Shown here one piece after another: positions 1 to 8,519 of a stretch of DNA of 46,993 bases (its first letter is position 1; every line of letters starts with the position of its first letter). The translations under genes and the position numbers were made by a program. This stretch comes from Acidobacteriota bacterium (GTDB lineage: Bacteria; Acidobacteriota; Blastocatellia; Pyrinomonadales; Pyrinomonadaceae): the NCBI GenBank assembly GCA_018269075.1, contig JAFDVJ010000001.1, positions 1 through 46,993 of the forward strand. Direction: 5' to 3'. The notes below the pieces were generated by a model, which did not search any database, was not told the DNA's origin, and saw only the letters and a program-made list of their open reading frames with translations.

Positions 1-53
1 CGGCCCACGCCGCGAAAGCGGTGTCGAACGTTTCACTAGTGTAAAGCTTTTTT

Positions 54-86
54 ACAGGCTGTCGCCTGTCAACCGGCTGACAGCCG
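54..86. repeat. Two short palindromes, REP-like
   Basis: The sequence shows ACAGGC-TGTC-GCCTGT (54-69) followed by the 13-bp palindrome CGGCTGACAGCCG (74-86). The ACAGGC/GCCTGT core recurs several times inside the inverted-repeat element at 8121-8486, so this may be a fragment of the same repeat family. No coding signal is visible in bases 1-147. Confidence 0.5.
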
Positions 87-110
87 ATTGTACGGCGGGC
101 TGTCGAACAA

Positions 111-145
111 TCCGAAATCCGAAATCCGAAATCCGAAATCCGAAA
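111..145. repeat. Heptanucleotide tandem repeat (TCCGAAA)5
   Basis: Five perfect copies of a 7-base unit lie just beyond the stop codon of the 150-residue gene. The complementary unit (GATTTCG) recurs at 11551-11585, inside a coding sequence, and at 22396-22430. Confidence 0.9.
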
Positions 146-147
146 TC

Positions 148-600
148 CTACAGCTCGATGTCGATCGTCAGCAGCGGCGTTTGGCCGAGGGCGCCGGATT
201 TCAGGGTCAGATACTCGTCGAAATCGACGATCATCTTGCACAACTGGATCATCACCTGATCGCCGAGCTCCGTGTTGTTGAGCCCGATCCCGTTGAGCAG
301 CTTCCAGACGACGATGTTGGCGGGCGTTTCCGGCCGGAAGGTCATCGACATCAGGATCGAGCCGGTGACGTTCATCAGAAAATAGTTGCCGACGCCGCCG
401 ACGTCGCGGATGAGGACGTCCTTCAGGTTCCCGAACTGCGCTTCGATCGCGCCGAGCAGGTCGGGCGTGAACATTCCGGTGCCCTTCGGCGCGGTCTTCG
501 AGAGCGCGGCCTTGGCGAACCACAGACTGCCTTCGGTCCACCCGCCGCGATTGCGGCTGAACCCGACGTTGCTGGTGGCGGTTATGTTGAATCCGATCAT
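148..600 (-). CDS. Hypothetical protein, 150 aa, no signal peptide
   Basis: I do not recognise this family. The ATG at 600 is preceded by a good Shine-Dalgarno (AAGGAGAG) about 8 bases upstream, and codon use matches the neighbours. The protein has no signal peptide or membrane span, so it is probably cytosolic. It carries a glycine-rich N-terminal stretch, a central segment (LKDVLIRDVGGVGNYF) and a C-terminus ending in TPLLTIDIEL. It is a single-gene unit whose promoter has the same 11-bp direct-repeat array seen ahead of five other genes here, so it probably belongs to the same regulon. Function unknown; existence of the gene is likely. Confidence 0.75.
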   Translation of the reverse strand: MIGFNITATSNVGFSRNRGGWTEGSLWFAKAALSKTAPKGTGMFTPDLLGAIEAQFGNLKDVLIRDVGGVGNYFLMNVTGSILMSMTFRPETPANIVVWKLLNGIGLNNTELGDQVMIQLCKMIVDFDEYLTLKSGALGQTPLLTIDIEL

Positions 601-650
601 AATGTTTTCTCTCCTTTTCGATCCGGCGCGTGGTTTCGGCCGGCATCGTC

Positions 651-728
651 ATTAAACAACCGAACGGGCCCGAAAATCTTTAGTTTTTTCTTTGGTTTTT
701 TTGAAGTTTTTCTGAAGAAATTATGAAC
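651..728 (-). promoter_or_regulatory. CTTCAG-array promoter, site A
   Basis: On the plus strand, hexamers of the CTGAAG type start at 690, 701, 712 and 723 (CTTTGG, TTGAAG, CTGAAG, ATGAAC), exactly 11 bp apart. CTTTAG lies at 678-683, 12 bp before the first. On the gene strand this reads as four CTTCA-type hexamers, then CTAAAG, 21 bp, and a TTTAAT -10 box (651-656), about 50 bp ahead of the start codon at 600. No good -35 box is visible, which fits activator dependence. Five further sites (8052, 12341, 13970, 14961, 20453) have the same spacing. Confidence 0.75.
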
Positions 729-1231
729 GGACGCGAAGCCGGAAAAATTGAGAGGATTGGGGTTTTGCCCGCTCGACACACGAAAAGACCGGAACCGTCC
801 GGCACGATCATTGCTCAAACGCAATTGTTTTTGATTTCGATCTCCCACGCCGCGAAACCTGCCGGTCAACGAAAATACCGGACGGCGAACGGTTGTTTTT
901 ATTTCCACTAAAAACACTAAATTCTTTCGTGTTTTTTTAGTGTTTTTGGTGTTTTTAGTGGATCAAAACCGGCTCTTCGCCGGGCTGACGATTCCGGTTC
1001 GATCGAAAACGCGGCTCACGAACGAATCGCCGGCCCGGTCAATTATCGCGCCGAACGATTCCGGCCGCCGCCGAATATTTTTTCGGGCCGGATGACAGTT
1101 TTCAAATCGTTTTCCCGTTTATAAGGTTAGGAGTCGAAAATCCGGATAATGCGGAATTCGAAAAGTCCGCCGCGTCCGTCCGCGAATCGCCGACATTTTA
1201 TACGCGCCGGGCCCGGATTTTATGAACGGCA
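729..1231. other. Intergenic region, no gene seen
   Basis: About 500 bp without a supported gene. Short open frames lack ribosome-binding sites and family resemblance. It contains the palindromic repeat core at 905-961; I see nothing else recognisable. Confidence 0.6.
905..961. repeat. AT-rich palindrome, core of a dispersed repeat
   Basis: The arm CCACTAAAAACACTAAA pairs with TTTAGTGTTTTTGGTGTTTTTAGTGG around a short centre containing TTCTTTCGTG. The same core, with GAAAGAAA in the centre, is the middle of the two longer elements at 14089-14250 and 17162-17327. Confidence 0.85.
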
Positions 1232-1537
1232 ATGAAAATTTATATGAATAATAACGACATCAACGCGGGCAATAATTGCGTCGCCAAGCTAACCTGCGCG
1301 GATTTCAACGCGCCGATCGCCTTAACGACCGACCGGCGCGCCGCGGCGCGCGTCGGGCAGATCGGCAATGTCCGCACGGCGCGCACCGGCGCGTTCGGTT
1401 TTTATCGTTTCGATAATCTCACGGCGGGCGAGACGGTCGTCGTCCCGGGCATTACGAAACGATTTCGATTCGATCCGCAATTCGTAAATGTCGCGGATAA
1501 TATCGCGGATTTAACTTTTGTCGCATCGAGCGAATAA
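1232..1537 (+). pseudogene. Decayed remnant of a CSLREA/choice-of-anchor-Q surface protein
   Basis: This 101-codon frame looks like the spliced ends of a larger secreted protein. Residues 11-45 (INAGNN...LTTDRRAAARVG) resemble the end of a choice-of-anchor-Q beta-helix domain (compare INAGTF...ADQRGAARVG in the next gene). They run straight into RTGAFGFYRFDNLTAGETVVV...DNIADLTFVASSE, which matches the last 55 residues of the same neighbour. The usual linker domain between these two parts is missing and there is no signal peptide or ribosome-binding site. I infer an internal deletion that left a dead paralog of the gene at 1590. A short expressed protein cannot be excluded. Confidence 0.65.
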
Positions 1538-1589
1538 AAACTAAATATAAATTTGAAAAAAAGAGAGGAGATTAATAGTAATTTAGCAA

Positions 1590-4500
1590 ATGAAAAACAT
1601 ATCACTGCCCCCTTGGAAAACTTTTACTCTACTTGTCTGTTTATCGTTCGGTGCGATCTCGGCCGCATCTCAAACCAATTCTGCATACGCAAATTTCCGC
1701 TCAATTTTCGGGTTAGATCTGCCGGGCAATCCGAGTGAATCGAACGATATTCTGAAATGGTCGTTCAAAAGCCCGGCGGCGATTTTAACGGTCACAAAAA
1801 CCGCCGACACGAACGACGGCGTGTGCGATGCCGATTGTTCTTTGCGTGAAGCCATTGCGGCTGCGTCTCCGGGTGACTCGATTCAATTTGCTTCGCCGCT
1901 TTTCGATAGTCCGCAAATTATTGCTTTGAACGGGCAGATCGTTATTGATAAAAGTTTGACAATTACGGGAAAAGGCGCGGCTTTGACCGCTGTCAAAAAC
2001 GTCGCGGCGGCGAATGCGGCGACACGCGTTTTTCTCGTTTCGGTCAATCAGCCGGTCATTCTTTCTAAAATGACGGTCTCGGGCGGAAGAGTTGACCTCT
2101 TCGATCCCAATTCGGTTTGTGCGGGCGATACCTGCGGCGCGGAAATTCAGAACAACGGCAATCTGACCCTGAACGAAATGTTTTTCACCGGCCGCCGCGT
2201 TTCGGGAACGATCGACAACGGTGTCCGCGTCGACGGCGCGGAAAATTTAACCGTCGGCAATTATCCGAATACAAACATCGCTCTTTCAGGCAACACGACC
2301 GTTACGCCCGACGCCGCGCCGACCGATACGACTTACGCGACGGCGACGACATCTTCGGATTTCAAAGGAAAACTCGATGTGAATCCGGCGACCGGAATCG
2401 TCAGGGTAACGAATGCCCATCCGGCAGGAACTTATAATGTTACCGTAAATGCTTACAGCGGCGGTCAAACGGCGACGAAAACCTTCACACTCACCGTGAC
2501 GACTCCGGCGGGCTGCGGTTCGTTCGACACATCCGCTTTTGCTCGGACGGATTATTCAACCGGTGCATCTAGTACAGGTCCTTTAGCAGTAGCAGCAGCA
2601 GATTTCAACGGCGACGGGCGGCAGGATATTGTCGCGGCCAATGCTTTTCCCGGTATCAACACCGTTTCCGTTTTCCTGAGAAACGGCACGAACGACGGCT
2701 TTGATCCGAAAGTCGATTACCCCGCGGGCAATCGTCCGCAAGTCGTCGAGGTCGGCGATCTGAACGGCGACGGGCGGCAGGACATTATTGCAGGCAATCG
2801 CGACGGACACATTTCCATATTGTTTAGAAATGCCGGCAACAACGGGTTCGACGCGCCGCTCAGTTTGACGGTGGCCGATGTTGTTGACTTTCTCGTGATA
2901 GGTGATCTCAATGGCGACGGACGGCCGGACATTGGCGCGACGACCATCGGAACGGGTATAATTTCCGTCTTTTATCGAAATTCGGATAATACGGGTTTTG
3001 ATCCGCGCGTGGATTTAACCGCCGCATTAAATCCGAACGGCGCGGCGATCGCGGATTTCAACGGCGACGGGCGCGCTGATCTGATAGTTGTCGGCGCCGG
3101 CGGTACGGCTTCGATTCTCTACCGAAACGCGAGCAACACTGCGTTCGACCCGGCCGTCAACATCACTTTGCCGACCAACAACGCGGTTCCCGTGGCGGCC
3201 GGAGATTTCAACGGCGACGGGCGGCAGGACTTTGCGGTCGCATACTATATCAGCAACTTGATTTCGGTGTATCTGAGAAAAGCGGACAACAGCGGCTTTG
3301 ATGCGCCGGTTAATTTAACCGTCAACACTTTTACCTCTTCGATCGCGGTCGGCGATTTCAACGGCGACGGGCGGCAGGACATCGCGACGGTTAATTCCGT
3401 GGCCGGGGCAGCGTACGTTCTGCTCAGAAGCGCGGACAACACGGGCTTTGATTCACCCGTCAGCTTCGGTGTCGGAAGCAGCCCGCAATCAATCGCGGTC
3501 GGCGATTTCAACGGCGACAATCGTCAGGATCTCGTGGCGGCCAACGCGAACAGCAACAATTTGTCGGTGCTGACGAGAGTTTGCGATTCGATACCGCCGG
3601 ACACGACCATCACTGCGAATCCGGTCAACCCGAGCAACAGTTCGTCGGCGTCTTTCAGTTTTACGGGAACCGACGATCAAACGCCTTCCGGAAGCCTGAT
3701 TTTTGAATGTTCGCTCGACAATGCAGCGTTTTCGGCCTGCGCTTCGCCGCAGAATTATACGAATCTGAGCGACGGGGATCATTCTTTCGCGGTTCGCGCC
3801 AAAGATCAGACGGGAAATCTCGATCCGACGCCGGCATCATTTTCCTGGACGATAGATACGAATGCGCCGACCGTCAGTCTGACATCTGCCGCGCCGGATC
3901 CGACCGCCGCCGCATTCAGCGTGACGGCAACCTTCAGCGAACCGGTCAGCGGTTTCGATCTGTCCGAGATTTCGGTCGCCAACGGTTCGGCGAGCAGTCT
4001 GACGGGCGGCGGGAATCTCTATACCTTTACGGTGACGCCGACCGCGCCGGGCACCGTTTCCGCTTTTGTCATCGCCGGCGCGGCGCAGGACGCGGCCGGA
4101 AACGGCAATAGCGCCTCGAATCAGCTGACGCGCCGGTTCAATGATCAATCGGTTTTGGTCGTCACCAAAACGGCTGACACCGACGACGGCGTCTGCAATG
4201 CGGATTGTTCTCTCAGAGAAGCGATTTCGGCGGCAACTTCCGGCACGACGATCGGTTTTGCGCCGCTCTTTAATTCTCCGCAAACGATCGCGCTGACGAA
4301 CGGCGATCTTTTGATCGACAAAAATCTGACGATCAACGGAACCGGCGCCAACCGGTTGACCGTTTCGGGCAATGATGCGAGCCGTATTTTCAGGATTATA
4401 AACACGACGGCATCGATTTCCGGCCTGACCGTCGCGCGCGGCAACGCCGATAACGGCGGCGGGATCTTCAGTTTCGGCTCGCAGTTGACGATCAACGGCT

Positions 4501-6593
4501 GCGTCGTCGCCGGCAATTCGACGACCGGCAACGCGGGCGGCATCTACAGTATCAACGGCACGCTCGATCTCTTAAATTCGACGGTTTCGGGCAACGCGGC
4601 GGCGGTCATCGGCGGCGGCATCGCCAACGGCGGGGCTCCGGGAGTCGTCAACGTTACGAATTCGACGATTTCCGGCAATTCGGCGCAAAGCGGCGGCGGT
4701 ATCTTTACCAACAGCACGGTGACGGTACGAAGTTCGACAATTACGGCTAACTCCGCGACGAACGAAGGCGGCGGAATTTCAAACTTTACGACGGAATTGG
4801 TCAGCCTTGGCAATACGATCATCGCGGAAAACTATGCGCCCACCGCGCCTGATTTCCGCGACACTCTGACATCGCTCGGCTACAACCTGATCGGCAATAC
4901 GAGCGGCGCCAACATCACGGGATTGTTGGGAGGAAATATTCTCAATCAGAATCCGCGACTGCTGCCGCTCGGCAATTACGGCGGCACGACGCCGACGCAC
5001 GTGCTCCTTCCCGATTCGCCGGCGATCAATAACGGAACCGATACCGGAGCGCCTTCAACCGACCAGCGCGGACGCGCGCGCGTCGGTCAGGTCGACATCG
5101 GCGCGTTTGAGGCGCAGTTTAATCTGGTCGTGACGAATACCGCCGATTCCGGCGCGGGCAGTCTGCGCGCCGCGATCGCGGCGGCCAACTCGTCGCCGAC
5201 CGACGAGACCATCACTTTCAGCATCCCTTCAACCGATCCCGGCTGTGTCGTCACAGTCTGCACGATTCGTCTGACGAGCGGCGAGCTTGTCATCAACAGT
5301 TCATCCACGGCCGGCAGCCTGATGATTATTAAATCATTCGACGCGGCGAACATCATCATCAGCGGGAACAATGCGAGCCGCGTCTTTTCGGTTTCGAGCG
5401 GAGCGAATCTGACGCTCGGCGGAGTAACGGTGACGGGCGGCAACAGTGTCGGGACCACTCAGAGCTTCAATGGCGGCGGCATTTACAACGGCGGCGCGGT
5501 CAATCTGAGCAATTCGACGGTCAGCGGCAATTCGGCGGGCAACAACGGCGGCGGGATTTACAACGCCGGCACGCTGACGCTGACGAATTCGACGGTCAGC
5601 GGCAATTCGGCCCCCAACGATGTCGGCGGCGGGATTTACAACGCCGGCACGTCGACGCTGACCAATTCGACCGTCAGCGGCAATTCGGCAGCTTTTTTAG
5701 GCGGCGGTATTTTCAACTTTAGCAGCACCCAGGTAAATGCGCGAAATACGATGATCGCGGGCAATGCGGCGGGGAATGCCGGTCCCGACTTCATCGGCCC
5801 GCTCACTTCGCAGGGCAACAATCTGATCGGCAATACCGCCAACACCACCATCACCGGCACGACGACCGGCAATATCCTTAACCAGAATCCGCTGCTCGCC
5901 CCGCTCGGTTTTTACGGCGGACAAACGATGACGCACGCGCTGCTGTCGGGTTCGCCCGCCATCAACGCCGGAACTTTCGCGGGCGCGCCGGCGGCCGACC
6001 AGCGCGGCGCCGCGCGCGTCGGAAACGTCGACATCGGCGCGTTCGAATTGAACAATTCGGCGAACGGCGGCAATTACCGCGCCGTTTTGCCCGTCGGCCG
6101 CCAGAACACGGCCTACAGTTACAGCCTGATTCCGGCGAGCGGCGCAATCGCCTTCAGCCTGACCGGCGGCGCGCTGCCGGACGGCGTCAACCTGACGAGC
6201 GCCTTCGCGCCGGCGGCGACGGTCTCGGTCGCCGGCACGCCGACGCAGGCCGGAACGTTTAATTTCTCGATCACGGCCTCGGACGGCCTCAACACGAACG
6301 TCACCGATTACCAGCTGAAGATTCTCGTCCCGACGGCTGCCGGGGTTTCGATCGGCGGTCGCGTTTTGACGGGCAAACGCGGTTTGGCGAACGCGATCGT
6401 TGCATTGACAAAATCCGACGGGACGACCCTGACGACGCGCACCGGTTCGTTCGGTTATTACCGTTTCGACGACATCGCGGCCGGCGAGACCGTTCTCGTG
6501 ACGGTCGTCTCGAAGCGCTTTACGTTCGCGCCGCAAGTCGTTTCGGTTAGCGATAATATCGCGGATCTCGATTTTGCCGCTTCCCCCGAATAG
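1590..6593 (+). CDS. Giant secreted CSLREA / FG-GAP / beta-helix surface protein (1667 aa)
   Basis: A signal peptide (about residues 1-28) precedes a first CSLREA motif near residue 83 and a short beta-helix start. Seven FG-GAP/VCBS-type repeats with D(F/L)NGDG(R)xD calcium-binding loops follow (about 328-664). Then come two Ig-like segments (about 667-850), a second CSLREA motif (about 865), and two right-handed parallel beta-helix domains with repeating NSTVSGNSA/GGGIYN rungs, each ending in DQRGxARVGxVDIGAFE (choice-of-anchor Q). A putative-Ig domain and a C-terminal carboxypeptidase-regulatory-like domain (about 1584-1667) end the protein. It is probably displayed at the surface or secreted as an adhesin or matrix protein; no catalytic motif is visible. 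The ATG at 1590 is chosen for its signal peptide; a GAGAGGAG stretch lies rather far (about 18 bases) upstream. It shares its C-terminal domain with four other proteins in the window. Confidence 0.93.
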   Translation: MKNISLPPWKTFTLLVCLSFGAISAASQTNSAYANFRSIFGLDLPGNPSESNDILKWSFKSPAAILTVTKTADTNDGVCDADCSLREAIAAASPGDSIQFASPLFDSPQIIALNGQIVIDKSLTITGKGAALTAVKNVAAANAATRVFLVSVNQPVILSKMTVSGGRVDLFDPNSVCAGDTCGAEIQNNGNLTLNEMFFTGRRVSGTIDNGVRVDGAENLTVGNYPNTNIALSGNTTVTPDAAPTDTTYATATTSSDFKGKLDVNPATGIVRVTNAHPAGTYNVTVNAYSGGQTATKTFTLTVTTPAGCGSFDTSAFARTDYSTGASSTGPLAVAAADFNGDGRQDIVAANAFPGINTVSVFLRNGTNDGFDPKVDYPAGNRPQVVEVGDLNGDGRQDIIAGNRDGHISILFRNAGNNGFDAPLSLTVADVVDFLVIGDLNGDGRPDIGATTIGTGIISVFYRNSDNTGFDPRVDLTAALNPNGAAIADFNGDGRADLIVVGAGGTASILYRNASNTAFDPAVNITLPTNNAVPVAAGDFNGDGRQDFAVAYYISNLISVYLRKADNSGFDAPVNLTVNTFTSSIAVGDFNGDGRQDIATVNSVAGAAYVLLRSADNTGFDSPVSFGVGSSPQSIAVGDFNGDNRQDLVAANANSNNLSVLTRVCDSIPPDTTITANPVNPSNSSSASFSFTGTDDQTPSGSLIFECSLDNAAFSACASPQNYTNLSDGDHSFAVRAKDQTGNLDPTPASFSWTIDTNAPTVSLTSAAPDPTAAAFSVTATFSEPVSGFDLSEISVANGSASSLTGGGNLYTFTVTPTAPGTVSAFVIAGAAQDAAGNGNSASNQLTRRFNDQSVLVVTKTADTDDGVCNADCSLREAISAATSGTTIGFAPLFNSPQTIALTNGDLLIDKNLTINGTGANRLTVSGNDASRIFRIINTTASISGLTVARGNADNGGGIFSFGSQLTINGCVVAGNSTTGNAGGIYSINGTLDLLNSTVSGNAAAVIGGGIANGGAPGVVNVTNSTISGNSAQSGGGIFTNSTVTVRSSTITANSATNEGGGISNFTTELVSLGNTIIAENYAPTAPDFRDTLTSLGYNLIGNTSGANITGLLGGNILNQNPRLLPLGNYGGTTPTHVLLPDSPAINNGTDTGAPSTDQRGRARVGQVDIGAFEAQFNLVVTNTADSGAGSLRAAIAAANSSPTDETITFSIPSTDPGCVVTVCTIRLTSGELVINSSSTAGSLMIIKSFDAANIIISGNNASRVFSVSSGANLTLGGVTVTGGNSVGTTQSFNGGGIYNGGAVNLSNSTVSGNSAGNNGGGIYNAGTLTLTNSTVSGNSAPNDVGGGIYNAGTSTLTNSTVSGNSAAFLGGGIFNFSSTQVNARNTMIAGNAAGNAGPDFIGPLTSQGNNLIGNTANTTITGTTTGNILNQNPLLAPLGFYGGQTMTHALLSGSPAINAGTFAGAPAADQRGAARVGNVDIGAFELNNSANGGNYRAVLPVGRQNTAYSYSLIPASGAIAFSLTGGALPDGVNLTSAFAPAATVSVAGTPTQAGTFNFSITASDGLNTNVTDYQLKILVPTAAGVSIGGRVLTGKRGLANAIVALTKSDGTTLTTRTGSFGYYRFDDIAAGETVLVTVVSKRFTFAPQVVSVSDNIADLDFAASPE

Positions 6594-6658
6594 GCGCCAG
6601 CCCTCGAACCGGAAGCCCGGTTCAATCGAAGGCCGCGGCGTTTGACCGAAGAACGGCG

Positions 6659-6710
6659 AAAAAAACGAAAAGGCGCGGGAATTCTGTTCACGCGCCTTTT
6701 TCGTTTTTTT
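6659..6710. terminator. Bidirectional rho-independent terminator
   Basis: A stem of AAAACGAAAAGGCGCG against CGCGCCTTTTTCGTTTT has T-runs in both directions. It sits between the convergent genes ending at 6593 (+) and 6802 (-). A near-identical hairpin with the same GGAATTCTGTT loop lies at 12541-12591, downstream of the paralog of the 6802 gene. Confidence 0.9.
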
Positions 6711-6711
6711 T

Positions 6712-6749
6712 ATTCGAATACCGGGCCGGTTTCGTCCCGGTATTCGAAT
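6712..6749. repeat. 14-bp perfect inverted repeat
   Basis: ATTCGAATACCGGG pairs with CCCGGTATTCGAAT across a 10-bp loop, directly beside the terminator. A diverged version follows the second terminator, near 12592-12630, so it belongs to the duplicated 3' segment. Confidence 0.8.
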
Positions 6750-6801
6750 ACGCGCCGCCGTCTTGTCCCGTCTTTTTCGGGGGTGCGGGAAACGGGGAAG
6801 C

Positions 6802-8004
6802 TCAGGGCGCGAGCGCCGCGCCGACCGGGAGGTCGCCCGAAGCGCCGAACGGGAACGAGAAGAACGAGCCGTCCGAAGAGCGGAGGACGAAATAGGTGCC
6901 GGTCGACGGCCGCCAGACGGCGACGTCGGTTTTGCCGTCCTTGTCGAAATCGCCGGGGACGGGTTTGTCGCCCGATTGCCCGAACGAGAGCGCGACCGTC
7001 ACGCCGCTGCCCGAGCGGTAGATCCACCACGAGCCGTCCGACGGCCGGAAGATCCCGATGTCGGCGCGGCGGTCGCCGTCGAAATCGCCCGCGACCGGAA
7101 CGTCGCCGGGCGCGCCGAACGTGAAGATGTCGACCGTGTTGCTGCCGGAGTTCAAAATAAAATAGTTGTGCGTCGAGGGCCGGAAGACGGCCGCGTCGGC
7201 AAAGCCGTCGCCGTCGAAATCGCCCGCGTGGTAATCCATCGCGCGCGGCTCGCCGTAGATGAAATCGTCGAGCGCGACGACGTCCGTGCCGTTCGTGCCG
7301 TCGATGTTGCCGCTCTGCAGGTTGGCGTTGCCGAGCCGGATGATGACTTTGGCGACGCGCTCGCCGGCGTTGAACGAGGTGCCGAGAAACGAGAGCCCGT
7401 TGTTCGCGACGTTGAGCGAATTGCCCGAGATCTTGTTGCCCGTCGGGTCGTAGTATTCGATGAACGTGTTGCTCGAATCGACGTCGCAGAAGACCGCGCC
7501 GAAGCCCGAAACGGTCGCCGGGATGTTCGTCCCCGGCACGAAGAAGAGGATCTCGATCTCGTTCGAAAACCGCGCCTGAAAGAGCTTTTCGCTGCTGAAC
7601 GTCTGAAAGATCGTCGCGTAGCTCGCGTCGATGTTGCCGAAGCGGACGGCCGTCCCCGACGCGGCCGACGCGCTGACGCGGAATTGATGGTTGCCGCCGA
7701 TGTTGGCGATCGAGTGAAAGACGACGCCGCGCGGGCTGTTCGCGTTGAAGAAATTGTAAGGGAGCGCGTTCGGCTCGGAGAACGAGTCGGCGACGCCGTC
7801 CCAGTTGATCTCGCGCCGGCCGGTCGGGAACGAGCCGCCGACGCCGTTGTTCGGGCCGCCGAGATCGGTCCGAAACTGATCGACCGCCGCCTGGATCGCC
7901 GCCGCGTTCGCGCCCGCCGCGACCCGCAGCACGGGCGAAGCCGAAACCGTCAGGGAAACCGCGCCGAACAAACTCAGCCGGATTATCATCGAAATTATTT
8001 TCAT
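6802..8004 (-). CDS. Secreted protein with C-terminal FG-GAP/VCBS repeats (400 aa), copy 1
   Basis: The ATG at 8004 follows AAGGAG at a normal distance and opens a signal peptide (about 1-22). Residues 25-270 form a conserved module with GANAAAIQAAVDQFRTDLGG, GVGGSFxTGRREINWDGV, PGTNIPATVSGFGAVFxDVD and DVVALDDFIYGEPRA. Similar modules occur in secreted proteins of unknown function, possibly carbohydrate-binding beta-sandwiches. Three 45-residue repeats follow (DFDGDGxxD...FRPSxxxxxxxxS...FGxxGDxPVxGD), a VCBS/FG-GAP-like propeller tail ending GDLPVGAALAP. The paralog at 12682-13908 has the same layout. The promoter carries a three-hexamer version of the shared repeat array, with a mobile element inserted immediately upstream. 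Confidence 0.88.
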   Translation of the reverse strand: MKIISMIIRLSLFGAVSLTVSASPVLRVAAGANAAAIQAAVDQFRTDLGGPNNGVGGSFPTGRREINWDGVADSFSEPNALPYNFFNANSPRGVVFHSIANIGGNHQFRVSASAASGTAVRFGNIDASYATIFQTFSSEKLFQARFSNEIEILFFVPGTNIPATVSGFGAVFCDVDSSNTFIEYYDPTGNKISGNSLNVANNGLSFLGTSFNAGERVAKVIIRLGNANLQSGNIDGTNGTDVVALDDFIYGEPRAMDYHAGDFDGDGFADAAVFRPSTHNYFILNSGSNTVDIFTFGAPGDVPVAGDFDGDRRADIGIFRPSDGSWWIYRSGSGVTVALSFGQSGDKPVPGDFDKDGKTDVAVWRPSTGTYFVLRSSDGSFFSFPFGASGDLPVGAALAP

Positions 8005-8051
8005 CGCACTTTTCTCCTTAGAAATCCTTTTCGAATTTTTGTCGTGCTTTC

Positions 8052-8118
8052 AGCCTAGCGCCGGCGGCGGCTGAGAGTCTTGGATTTCGTCTGAAAATTC
8101 GATGAATTTTCGATGAGA
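8052..8118 (-). promoter_or_regulatory. CTTCAG-array promoter, site F (diverged)
   Basis: Plus-strand hexamers CTGAAA (8091), ATGAAT (8102) and ATGAGA (8113) are 11 bp apart. CTTGGA (8079-8084) takes the place of CTTTAG, 12 bp before the first. Twenty-one bp further toward the gene is a TAGGCT -10 box (plus strand AGCCTA, 8052-8057), 48 bp from the start codon. The spacing equals that of the other sites although the sequence is weaker. The array stops where the element at 8121 begins. Confidence 0.6.
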
Positions 8119-8120
8119 AG

Positions 8121-8486
8121 ACATCGGTGTTAAAAAGATTTTATGAATCGGAAGGTGCGGCCGATGTTATTTGAAAAATAAAATCCTTAAAAAGCCTGTG
8201 GAACAGGCGAAAGATATTAGCTACAGGCGCAAGCCTGTAGACCGGCACGCCGCCAAACCCCAAAGCCTGTTTACAGGCGACAGAAGAAAGACGTTCATTA
8301 ATAAAGACCATTCGGGGTTATCGATATGCGGCCCGCGGCGGCGCGAAAACCTCTGTCGCCTGTAAACAGGCTCGAATTCATATCGGGCCGTCGACTACAG
8401 GCTCGCGCCTGTAGCTAAAATCTGTCGCCTGTTCCACAGGCTTAATGAGGATTTTATTTTTCAAATAACATCCTTTTAACACTAAT
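8121..8486. mobile_element. Non-coding inverted-repeat element (MITE-like), 366 bp, 9-bp target duplication
   Basis: GATGAGAAG occurs at 8112-8120 and again at 8487-8495, a perfect 9-bp direct repeat flanking the element. The ends are inverted: GGTGTTAAAAAGAT on the left and ATCCTTTTAACAC on the right. Longer arms (about 8164-8240 and 8396-8471) pair over about 75 bp with few mismatches, including ATGTTATTTGAAAAATAAAA and GCCTGTGGAACAGGC. The left arm carries about 24 extra bases between tip and arm. The centre has more ACAGGC/GCCTGT palindromes and no plausible gene. A 9-bp duplication suggests movement by a transposase of the IS4 type or similar acting in trans (inference). Confidence 0.8.
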
Positions 8487-8519
8487 GATGAGAAGCTGAA
8501 AATAGCGAATCCGCGTTCG

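Noticed and set aside
8171..8365. Open frame of 64 codons inside the inverted-repeat element
   Set aside because: It is created by the palindromic arms, has no ribosome-binding site and no resemblance to a transposase.
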